From: Pedobacter sp. KBW06
GTDB lineage: Bacteria > Bacteroidota > Bacteroidia > Sphingobacteriales > Sphingobacteriaceae
DNA: 64,000 nucleotides
NCBI RefSeq assembly: GCF_003852525.1
Contig: NZ_QAJL01000002.1
Location: 314,970 to 378,969 of the forward strand
Direction of reading: 5' to 3'
Every line of letters begins with the position of its first letter. The first letter of the stretch is position 1. Below are positions 52,859 to 61,339 of the stretch, piece after piece. The notes beneath the pieces were generated by a model. The model was not told the origin of the DNA, did no database searches, and saw only the letters and a program-made list of their open reading frames with translations. The translations under genes and the position numbers were made by a program.

Positions 52859-53566
52859 ATGAAAGTAAAATGTCTCCTTGTAGACGATGAACCGCTGGCC
52901 ATTCAACTGATCCAAAAACACATTGATCAACTTGATTCTTTTGAGGTGGTTGGTACCTGCGGGAATGCCATTAAGGCTTTGGAAGTGCTAAGATCTACAC
53001 AGGTGGACTTGTTGTTTCTGGATATTAAGATGCCCCAGATTTCGGGAATTGACTTTTTAAAGACCTTGAGAAACCCTCCGGCAGTGATCATTACCACGGC
53101 TTACCGGGAGTTCGCCATTGAGGGGTATGACCTGGACCTTATTGACTACCTCTTAAAGCCCATTACCTTTGACCGCTTTTTTAAAGCAATTGAACGATAT
53201 TTAAGATTAAATCACCAAAGCAGTCCTACCTTGCTTCCCCCCAGTGACCAACAGTTTATGTACCTTAAATCGGGAGGTAAGTTTCACAAATTAAATATTG
53301 AAGAGGTCTTATATATAGAAAGTCTGAAAGACTATGTAGTTGCTCATTGTATTGGCAACAAGATCACAGCTAAATATAAAATCAGCGATCTGGAGACGGA
53401 ATTACAAGGCAAAGGTTTTCTGCGCATCCACCGGTCTTACCTGATCAATCTGAAAAGGGTTACTGCTTTTACGACCTATGATATTGAAATCGGAAATGCT
53501 GAAATTCCCATTGGTGCAAGTTATAAAGAATATGTATTTAAGGCCCTACAGCGGCCTGCACTCTGA
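52859..53566 (+). CDS. LytTR-family response regulator
   Basis: 235 residues. Receiver domain with the acidic pocket LLVDDEP and phospho-acceptor Asp in LFLDIKMPQISG (near residue 55), Lys in LLKPITFDRF, then a LytTR DNA-binding domain (MYLKSGGKFHKLNIEEVLYIESLKDYVVAH, LRIHRSYLINLKRV). LytTR proteins bind pairs of short direct repeats. Probably regulates the divergent TonB receptor and/or its own operon. Confidence 0.96.
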   Translation: MKVKCLLVDDEPLAIQLIQKHIDQLDSFEVVGTCGNAIKALEVLRSTQVDLLFLDIKMPQISGIDFLKTLRNPPAVIITTAYREFAIEGYDLDLIDYLLKPITFDRFFKAIERYLRLNHQSSPTLLPPSDQQFMYLKSGGKFHKLNIEEVLYIESLKDYVVAHCIGNKITAKYKISDLETELQGKGFLRIHRSYLINLKRVTAFTTYDIEIGNAEIPIGASYKEYVFKALQRPAL

Positions 53567-53627
53567 ATTACTTTGGGAAATTTTTCATAACTTAATGATC
53601 GTAAAGACATAAAGTTAATCGCCTGTC

Positions 53628-54053
53628 ATGAAAGACATCACAAAAAAATACAGCAATGGAGAGGTGACCATCGTCTGGAAACCTGGCGTCTGCATCCATT
53701 CAAAAATCTGCTGGCAAGGACTTGCGGAAGTATTCAATCCTGCTGAACGACCATGGATAAAACCGAAAGCAGCAACAACCGATCAGATCATCGCACAAAT
53801 TAAACAATGTCCATCCGGTGCACTCAGTTACTACCTGAATGATCAGGCAGAAGAATCCCAGGAATGCCATGCTGAAAGCATCGTAGAGGCCATTTCAAAT
53901 GGACCATTATTGGTCTACGGAAACCTCATTGTGAAAGACAAGGATGGAAATGAAACCAGAAAGAATAAAGTAACTGCTTTTTGCAGGTGTGGTGCTTCAG
54001 CCAATAAACCTTATTGCGACGGAACCCACACTAAAATAGGATTTACATCCTGA
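53628..54053 (+). CDS. Fused ferredoxin-like (Fer4_19/YjdI) and CDGSH iron-sulfur protein
   Basis: 141 residues. Residues 1-70 resemble YjdI-type divergent 4Fe-4S domains (CIHSKICWQGL and CPSGALSYYL with four cysteines in total across the block). Residues 95-141 hold a CDGSH motif, FCRCGASANKPYCDGTH, whose three cysteines and histidine bind a 2Fe-2S cluster. Such fusions act in electron or cluster transfer in the cytoplasm; the partner is unknown. It starts 61 bases after the LytTR gene. Confidence 0.93.
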   Translation: MKDITKKYSNGEVTIVWKPGVCIHSKICWQGLAEVFNPAERPWIKPKAATTDQIIAQIKQCPSGALSYYLNDQAEESQECHAESIVEAISNGPLLVYGNLIVKDKDGNETRKNKVTAFCRCGASANKPYCDGTHTKIGFTS

Positions 54054-54315
54054 TACCGGGAACAGCTGGACTTATGCAATTGAAGCAGCTGGTTCTTCCT
54101 GCTCTTTATAAACAGAAAGCTCCAGCTTGCGCCGAAGCTTTCAGCCCCACACGGGTCAAAAGATAACCTTAAAAAATTGAAAGCGTTTTTAACTGATACC
54201 TGCATTATCGCTAAGCTTAGCCGAGTAATAGGCCGGGGTTAATTAATAGTTCTATACTCCTATTACGAATCTTCTCCCCTAAGCGTTGCCTGATCAAAAA
54301 ATAAACCTGCTGTAG
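54054..54315. other. 262-base convergent intergenic region with no clear feature
   Basis: It holds a 7-bp inverted repeat (GAAAGCT 54115-54121, AGCTTTC 54136-54142) without a T-run. I see no convincing terminator, promoter or small frame. Confidence 0.4.
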
Positions 54316-56979
54316 CTAAATTTTCCTGAGCTTCAAAGCATTTAACACCGGCTTACCCAGTACCGGAATAAAATCCAGGCGGATTCCTTTACCATTAGTT
54401 ACATTCAGTCTCGTCTTCTTTTCCACCGCCCTTGTAACACCATATTCGGCTGAAATATTAAAATTCTCCAACAATAAAACCTCATTTATTTTCAGGCTAA
54501 AAACCCTTTGTTCTTTCTCTTCTTTCATCTTTTTATGATCTAGGTTATAAGCCAAAGCTTCTTTCTCCAGCCCTCCAAGAAGTTCAGCAAAGTATAGAGT
54601 CAATTCATATTCCCCATCGGGAACATCCATTTTATACTGCTTCAGGTCTACCTGTTGCGTCTGAAAAATGGGATCAAGTTCTGTTTCCAGGATATTCCGG
54701 TCAGATCCATAAGACATCCGGTCATTTGCAGCTTTAAAAGGCTGTCCGCCTACAGATCCCCAGGCCCCCTTTCTATAAGGTTGATCCGGAATCCATAATT
54801 GTTTTTCTTTTTCATCTATAAAATAACGTTTAGCCCCCAGCAGGATCTGTAAAGAATTAAAGTTTTCATTTGAAAAATGATCAGGCAGCAGTTTAAACTT
54901 TAGCTCCCTCTCCTCCATTAATCCGCTATGTTCCGGATCAACCGCCCTCAATTTATTGATGCCATTGATGAAAGGTACTGCCCATTCACAAAGGTGATCC
55001 GTAGCAGGTTTTATACCCAGGCTCTTTCCATTTAAAAACAACTCTACAGCCTTTAGATTGGTGGCGACCTGAATCAATTGCGTACAGACCTGAGCTGCAG
55101 AATCTGCCATTCCTGTTCTTTCTTTCCAATGTGCAGAACTGATCTTTAGAAAAGGTTCTTTTAACAAATAGGCCTGATAAAGATAATAGGTATCTTTTGG
55201 TTCTCTTGATAAGGTCAGCAATCCTTTATTATTTACATGCGGCATGGTTTCCTCCCTCGTTTCGGAATTGAAATCAGCCAGATTCCAGACCATGGCCCCA
55301 TTTACGAAAGGCCGGCTCAAAATCGCATTCAGGTAAACCTGGTTAAACTTCAGCGCATATTCTACACTCTTATCAAAGCGAACCGGAGAAAAGGAACGGA
55401 TTCTCGGATCTGCATCCGCTCCAAATTCTGTGACCAACATTGGTTTCTCAGGCAATTCAGTATGGTGTTTATCTAAAAACTGTGCAAATCCATCCAGGTT
55501 TCCTCCATACCACCCCTGGTACAAGTTCCATCCCAACACCATTGGAATCTTTGTCAGACCGACTTTATGGTACCTCTCAAAATCTCCATGACAAGCCAGC
55601 ATGGTGTATCTTGAAGCATCTTCTTTTCTTGTCAGGATTTCCAGCGATTCTGCCAATTCCCGGATATGATCAAAATAAAGCGCTTGTCTTTCCTTGTCGT
55701 TTACAAATTTAGGCCTGAGCAGAATCTCATTCATATACGCCCAGATGACCACACTTGGATGGTTGAAATTCTGTTTGATCATCTCCAGCTGCATCTGTTC
55801 GCAATTACGCTTAAATGCATCGGTCTCGGTAATCGCATTGACCAATGGAATTTCCACCGAAGCTAAGATCCCAAGACGGTCGCAGGTTTCAAGGATCACC
55901 GGGTCCTGAGGATAATGTGCTACCCTCAGAAAGTTCCCTCCCATTTCTTTGATCAGCGTTACATCGCGGATTTGTAAAGCTTCAGGAACAGCATTCCCGA
56001 GACCCTCATAATCCTGGTGCCGGCTTGCGCCCACAAGTTTCAGCGGTTTTCCGTTTAGAAAAAAACCTTGCGCTGCATCAAACTTAAACCAGCGGAATCC
56101 TAAAGGATATTGCAAAAGATCAATGACCGACTGGTCTTTTGGATCAACAATTTTCGTAACTACACGATAGAGGTTTGGATGTTCCGGCGACCATAAGTCA
56201 GGATGTGCTACCGCCGGCAAATACTGGGTTAACGCTTTCTCTTCTCCCGCCTTGATACTCAACTGAGAGACCAGGGAAGAAACCTGCTTTCCACGCGCAT
56301 CATAAATTGCCGTATTCAGCTGAAGTTTCCGGAACCGATCTGAGGAATTCAGCATCAATGCTTTCAGTTTCAACACCCCTTTTTCATTAGAAACCAGGGG
56401 TGTACTCAGGTAAACCCCATTTGAGCCATGATCTTGATTAGAAAAATGAACTTTATCCGTAATCAACAAGTTTACATTCCTGTAAATACCGCCAAAAAAG
56501 GTAAAATCTGCGGTTAAAGGAGCAATATCTTCGTTAAAGCGATTTGTTACTTTTACCAGAATTTCATTCGTAAAGCTGCCATCAAATTTCAGAAAAGCAG
56601 TCAGCGGAATCCTGAATCCCGTGTATCCACCGATATGTTTTCCTGCCAGCCGACCATTTACATAAATTTCCGTTTCCTGATTTACCCCGTCAAAACAAAG
56701 GAAAACCTGTTTATCCTTTAGCGCTGCATTGGTTTTAAGCGTTCTTTTATACCAGCCTGTTCCCCGGTAATATCCAGGTTCATCATCCATCACATCTTTA
56801 GCGTTCCAGGTATGCGGCAGGGACACCCGCTCCCAGTTCTTTTCATCTTTACTAAACGACCATTGGTCATTAAAGCCAATTTGCTGTCTGTTTCCAACAG
56901 ACAGCAATGCTTTTGAAAATATTGGGGTATTCAGCAATGCGCAGATCATAAAAAGGTACAGTCGTTTTAAATTTCCCAT
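54316..56979 (-). CDS. GH2 beta-galactosidase/beta-glucuronidase-like enzyme with malectin domain (PUL D)
   Basis: 887 residues from ATG 56979 (MGNLKRLYLFMICALLNTPIFS, signal peptide); an in-frame ATG at 57006 also exists. GH2 sandwich domain (NDQWSFSK, SLPHTWNAKD, YRGTGWYKRTL), immunoglobulin-like domain, TIM barrel with FLRVAHYPQDP, acid/base Glu418 (AYMNEI) and nucleophile Glu518 (LVTEFGAD). Last 180 residues contain a malectin-like carbohydrate-binding domain (YELTLYFAELLGG). It removes a beta-linked sugar; galactose or glucuronic acid are the most likely, but cannot be settled here. It follows GH3 on the same strand by 86 bases. Confidence 0.92.
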   Translation of the reverse strand: MGNLKRLYLFMICALLNTPIFSKALLSVGNRQQIGFNDQWSFSKDEKNWERVSLPHTWNAKDVMDDEPGYYRGTGWYKRTLKTNAALKDKQVFLCFDGVNQETEIYVNGRLAGKHIGGYTGFRIPLTAFLKFDGSFTNEILVKVTNRFNEDIAPLTADFTFFGGIYRNVNLLITDKVHFSNQDHGSNGVYLSTPLVSNEKGVLKLKALMLNSSDRFRKLQLNTAIYDARGKQVSSLVSQLSIKAGEEKALTQYLPAVAHPDLWSPEHPNLYRVVTKIVDPKDQSVIDLLQYPLGFRWFKFDAAQGFFLNGKPLKLVGASRHQDYEGLGNAVPEALQIRDVTLIKEMGGNFLRVAHYPQDPVILETCDRLGILASVEIPLVNAITETDAFKRNCEQMQLEMIKQNFNHPSVVIWAYMNEILLRPKFVNDKERQALYFDHIRELAESLEILTRKEDASRYTMLACHGDFERYHKVGLTKIPMVLGWNLYQGWYGGNLDGFAQFLDKHHTELPEKPMLVTEFGADADPRIRSFSPVRFDKSVEYALKFNQVYLNAILSRPFVNGAMVWNLADFNSETREETMPHVNNKGLLTLSREPKDTYYLYQAYLLKEPFLKISSAHWKERTGMADSAAQVCTQLIQVATNLKAVELFLNGKSLGIKPATDHLCEWAVPFINGINKLRAVDPEHSGLMEERELKFKLLPDHFSNENFNSLQILLGAKRYFIDEKEKQLWIPDQPYRKGAWGSVGGQPFKAANDRMSYGSDRNILETELDPIFQTQQVDLKQYKMDVPDGEYELTLYFAELLGGLEKEALAYNLDHKKMKEEKEQRVFSLKINEVLLLENFNISAEYGVTRAVEKKTRLNVTNGKGIRLDFIPVLGKPVLNALKLRKI

Positions 56980-57065
56980 TGGAATATCATTGTAATTAAA
57001 GGTCATGATTTATCATCACCTGTTTTTTGTAAGCAGTATGCTGATGATCGTTAATTTACTCCGGA

Positions 57066-59331
57066 TTATTTAAGCTCAAAATCCTTTTCCAGACGAATCA
57101 GATCAGAAGAGGTACCCAGCATTAACTTAAAAGTACCAGGCTCTGTCTGCCAGCCGGCTCCGGGTTTATAAAAGGAAAGCTGATCAGGGCTGACCACAAA
57201 ATTGATGACCTTACTTTCTCCCGGAAGAAGCATTACCTTTTTAAAATCCTTCAGTTCTTTAACAGGCCTGACTACAGTTGCCACTTTATCCTGTAAATAC
57301 AATTGCACCACTTCTTCTCCTTTGTAAGCTCCTGTGTTGGTTAACTTAAAACTCAGCTTCAGACTTTCCCCTTTTTTGATCACCTCCTGACTTAAAACTC
57401 AGCTTCAGACTTTCCCCTTTTTTGATCACCTCCTGCGCTATATTAAGTGCGCTATACTCAAAGCTGGTATAACTCAGGCCATATCCAAAGGCATAAAGCG
57501 GGCTATTGGGTGCATCGATATAGGCGGATTTATAACGGATGTCCCCGGGTTTCGTCACCGGTCTTCCGGTATTGGCATGGTTATAAAACAGAGGAATTTG
57601 TCCTAGGGACCTTGGAAAGGTGAGCGGCAATTTTCCGGAAGGATTTTCGGCACCTGACAGGACATCGGCAAGGGCATTTCCTGCTTCGGCACCAAGCCAG
57701 AACGCATAAACGATGGCATCTGCTTTCTCTGCAATGGCATTAAATACCAGAGGCCTGCCGGCCATCAGCACCACAATGACTTTTTTCCCTGTTGCTTTTA
57801 CTGCATTAAATAAAGCTTCCTGCCTTCCCGGCAAATCGATATTCGCCCTTGACTTCGCTTCCCCGGTCATGTCTCCTGCCTCGCCTAAAACCATCAGGAC
57901 CACATCCGCTGCCTCCGCAGTTTTGACGGCCAGATTAAACCCTGTAGAAACCGTATCATTTAATTCACATCCCTTTGCATAGCTCAGCTCAACCTTATTG
58001 CCCAGCTTTTGTTGTAAACCATCATAGACATTGGTCATATTTGCGGTATCTGCATAAACGGTCCAGGTACTCGCCAGGTCTGCCTTTGCTTTGACCAGTG
58101 GCCCGATTAAAGCAATTTTTTTAATCCCTGCATTTAAAGGAAGCAGGTTCTTTTCATTTTTTAGCAGTACGATAGATTGGGTGGCGACAGCTCTGGCAAT
58201 CCGCGCATGTTCCGGATCTTTCATGACCAGTTCCTCTCTTTTGAAATCCGAAAACTTATAGGGATCATCAAACAGTCCCAATTCAAATTTCTTATATAAG
58301 ATCCGCTTTACAGCATCATCGATCAGTGCCGGTTTTACTTTACCCGATTTAACCAGGTTTTCCAGCTCTCCGATATAAGCGCCGCTTTCCATATCCATAT
58401 CGCTCCCGGCAGTAATCGCAAATTCCGAAGCATCTGCCAGGTTTTGTGCAAATCCCCATGGAATCATCTCCCGCACAGACCCCCAGTCGCTCACCACAAA
58501 ACCTTTATAATTCCAGTCTTTCTTTAAAATATCGCGTTGCAGATAAGTACTCGCTGTGGCCGGAATGCCATTCAGGGTATTGAAGGAATTCATAAAGGTG
58601 GCTACCCCCGCATCTGCCGCAGCTTTAAAAGGAGGCAGGTAAACTTCATGGAGCATTTGTTCACTCATGTCTACCGGATTATAATCCCGGCCGGCAAAAG
58701 CAGCACCATAGGCAGCAAAGTGTTTTACGCAGGCCATCAGCGCATCTGTTCCGCCCAATTTCTCCCCCTGAAATCCCAGAATCCTCGCTCTGGCAATGGC
58801 CGATCCCAGATAAGGATCCTCTCCTGCTCCTTCCATTACCCTTCCCCATCTTGGATCTCTGGCAATATCAACCATAGGCGCAAATGTCCAGTGGATTCCT
58901 GAAGCTGCAGCTTCTTTGGCCGCGATGTGTGCCGACTGGCGAATGGCATCCATATTCCAGGAAGCAGCTTCTGCCAGAGGAACAGGAAAGACCGTTTTAT
59001 AACCATGGACAACATCCAGGCTAAACAACAACGGGATTTTTAAGCGCGATTGCAATGCCACCGCCTGAATGGCCCGGGTATCTTTTACGCCCTTCACATT
59101 CAGCATAGAACCGACCATTCCGGCTTTAATATCTTTCAGAAGTTCGTCTTTCCGGTTACTTACCGGTCCGGTGAGTTCACGCCCTGAGTACTGGTTCAAC
59201 TGACCAATCTTTTCTTTCAAACTCATCAGCCGAAGCAATGAATCCACTCTTTTGTCAATGTGTTTATCCTGGGCGGATGCAATTGAAACGTTTAATCCTA
59301 ATAAACAGAGGAACAGCTGGTATTTTTTCAT
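57066..59331 (-). pseudogene. bglX: GH3 beta-glucosidase (BglX type) broken by a 46-bp tandem duplication
   Basis: The gene starts at ATG 59331 (MKKYQLFLCLLGLNVSIASAQ). GH3 N-domain signatures: GIHWTFAPMVDIARDPRWGR, MACVKHFAAYGA and VSDWGS with the catalytic Asp. The GH3 C-domain follows. An exact 46-base direct repeat (57344-57389 and 57390-57435) shifts the frame, so translation ends at 57346 after KLSFKSGGDQ, near residue 661. The missing C-terminal fibronectin-III-like domain (GAYKGEEVVQLYLQDKVATV to LEKDFELK) continues in another frame to 57066. Removing one copy leaves 2220 bases, exactly 739 codons plus stop. The truncated product lacks the Fn3-like domain and is likely unstable, though some GH3 enzymes work without it. 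Confidence 0.92.
57344..57435. repeat. Exact 46-bp tandem duplication inside the GH3 gene
   Basis: Copy 1 is 57344-57389 and copy 2 is 57390-57435, identical base for base. Flanking bases differ. Because 46 is not a multiple of three, it causes the frameshift described for the GH3 gene. Confidence 0.97.
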
Positions 59332-59354
59332 CAATATATATTTGATTTTTATCG

Positions 59355-59373
59355 CTTATGAAAATATCATAAG
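59355..59373. promoter_or_regulatory. Palindrome upstream of the GH3 gene
   Basis: CTTATGA-AAATA-TCATAAG, perfect 7-bp arms, 24 bases upstream of the GH3 ATG. It could be an operator or a leader hairpin. Confidence 0.3.
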
Positions 59374-59399
59374 TAGCTATAAAAATTTTCTTTGGAAAG

Positions 59400-59434
59400 A
59401 AAAGGTTCAGCTCCTGTTAAGCGCTGAACCTTTT
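59400..59434 (-). terminator. Strong hairpin between susD and GH3 (PUL D)
   Basis: AAAAGGTTCAGC (59400-59411) and GCTGAACCTTTT (59423-59434) form a perfect 12-bp stem with an 11-base loop. On the minus strand it ends in TTTTCTTTCC. It lies 8 bases past the SusD stop and may partly terminate transcription before the enzymes. Confidence 0.75.
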
Positions 59435-59441
59435 CATTTGT

Positions 59442-61322
59442 TTACTCTATTTTATCGAGTGGCGGAACATTGGATTCAAACCCGCTGTATCCCTTATTCT
59501 GGTTCACACGACCATTGGCATTAAATCGCTGTACACTTGCAGGAACCGGCCACAAAACATGATACGGTGCAATTCTATATTTTACCCCCTGCAGGGTTGG
59601 AACTTCATTTTTGTAGAAATCATTTTTCTCCATGATGCGGTCGTAGAAGAAATTATTTTCCGAGAAGCTCGCCATTGCATATGATTTACCATTATATGCC
59701 GGCTTACCCGTCTGTGCAAAGATATAGGCAATCCGCGTCAGTTCTGTCTTCCTTGGTTCTTCCCAATACAGTTCCCTTGCACGTTCATCCAGAATGGTTC
59801 CGATGGTGACTTTGCTGATGTCTGTCAGTGGAGCTGCATTGGACCTCGCTCTCACCTTATTGATGTCCTCCATGGCAAGGCTCAGTTCTCCTTTCCAATA
59901 ATAGGCCTCCGCTCTTAACAGGTAAGTTTCTGCCACCCTAAAAACATACCAGTCTGTATTTGTACCACGTGGCGGGCTCCAATACGGATCATTGGCCAAT
60001 GCATTGGTCGAGTTAATGAACACTTTATAATGTGGCCATCCAAACCAGTGGCGGATGGTATCCAGTGCACCATTTTCAAAACGTGCAGCGACGTTACTGC
60101 TGTTATATTCCAGTAATGGTTTACCGTATAAGTCGCGGTCGGCCTGAATTTTTGAGGTTTTTAATGCCGGATTGTTGTAAACCAGGTCTGTCATGTTCAT
60201 CCACATTCCTTTGGCATGCCTGTAATCGGTATTATCTGTCCAGATGTATTTGGTGCTATAAGGCGTACCGCGGTAACGGCCAATTCCACGGCCATACATT
60301 CTGGTTAGGGGGATTTCCGCATTGGCGGCATCAGTTAAAGCCGTGGCACCTGAAGGCGTTTTTACATTGGCAAAATGCCATGCAGGCACGGTGTTACGCA
60401 TCAATTGAGAACCCAGGGCGGTAAAGCCACCAGCCAAGCCCTCTCTATCTACCACAAGAAACAACGTTTCCTTATTGTTTGGCAATGCTTTATTGTCCAT
60501 CCGATGCAAGTCCCATACTACGTTTTTAGTTGCATCACTGGCTGTACTTCCAAAACGGCTGGTCATCAGGCCGTATTTACTGCCATTCAACACGTTGCCT
60601 GCAGAAGCAATGGCATCATCAAATTTCCCCAATGCAAGGTTAACTTTTGTGAGCAAATGACTCACTGCTCCTTTTGTCACTTCCCCTCTGTTGGCATTGT
60701 CCGGCACGTTGGTTTGCGCAAATTCAAGATCTGCTTTCATTTTTTCCAGAATCACTTCCCGCTTCGTAGAGAAAAAATTATCCCGTGGAGCATCCAGGTC
60801 TTTTAGCATCAAAGGCACATCCCCAAACTGGTGTACCAGCCTGTAGTAATGATAAGCACGATAAAAATAAGCAGCGCCTAAAATGCTGTTTCTTTCTGCC
60901 GGCGAGCTATACACTGGTCTGTCGATATTACTGATCACTGTATTTGCATACCTGACCCCTTTAAATTCTTCTTCCCAATACCAACCGATTTTATTGAAAT
61001 CGGCGCTGTTCAGATTGGCATCCGGGGTGATGCGGGCAATCAGATCCTGGGCCGGGGTACTTTTGTCTGTTGTACCTTCAACGGCAACATCAGAAAAGAT
61101 AGACTCTGTCAGCATAGGCGCAGAGTCACCAAAATATTCCTGGCGGACATTTGCACCCAGTGCATTTAGTGCCCCTCTCAATGCGGCAACATTACTTAGA
61201 GAGGTTTCCGGAGAATACTGAGATAACTGATCAGAATCCAGAAAGCTTTTCTTACATCCTCCCGCTGCAAGCAGTAAGACAGAGGCGACGTATATGGCGA
61301 GTTTTGTATTTGTTGTTTTCAT
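59442..61322 (-). CDS. SusD/RagB-family lipoprotein (PUL D)
   Basis: 626 residues. Lipoprotein signal MKTTNTKLAIYVASVLLLAAGGCKK (lipobox AGGC). SusD hallmarks: ILGAAYFYRAYHYYRLVHQFGDVPL near 150 and the C-terminal block ERARELYWEEPRKTELTR. Surface glycan-binding partner of the SusC starting beyond the window. It is 17 bases downstream of that SusC. Confidence 0.95.
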   Translation of the reverse strand: MKTTNTKLAIYVASVLLLAAGGCKKSFLDSDQLSQYSPETSLSNVAALRGALNALGANVRQEYFGDSAPMLTESIFSDVAVEGTTDKSTPAQDLIARITPDANLNSADFNKIGWYWEEEFKGVRYANTVISNIDRPVYSSPAERNSILGAAYFYRAYHYYRLVHQFGDVPLMLKDLDAPRDNFFSTKREVILEKMKADLEFAQTNVPDNANRGEVTKGAVSHLLTKVNLALGKFDDAIASAGNVLNGSKYGLMTSRFGSTASDATKNVVWDLHRMDNKALPNNKETLFLVVDREGLAGGFTALGSQLMRNTVPAWHFANVKTPSGATALTDAANAEIPLTRMYGRGIGRYRGTPYSTKYIWTDNTDYRHAKGMWMNMTDLVYNNPALKTSKIQADRDLYGKPLLEYNSSNVAARFENGALDTIRHWFGWPHYKVFINSTNALANDPYWSPPRGTNTDWYVFRVAETYLLRAEAYYWKGELSLAMEDINKVRARSNAAPLTDISKVTIGTILDERARELYWEEPRKTELTRIAYIFAQTGKPAYNGKSYAMASFSENNFFYDRIMEKNDFYKNEVPTLQGVKYRIAPYHVLWPVPASVQRFNANGRVNQNKGYSGFESNVPPLDKIE

Positions 61323-61339
61323 TAGTGTTCTTGTTTTTA

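Noticed and set aside
57066..57383. 105-residue separate protein (Fn3-like)
   Set aside because: Its first codon is a GTG inside the duplicated 46-bp repeat and its sequence is the missing C-terminus of GH3. It is a gene fragment, not an independent gene.
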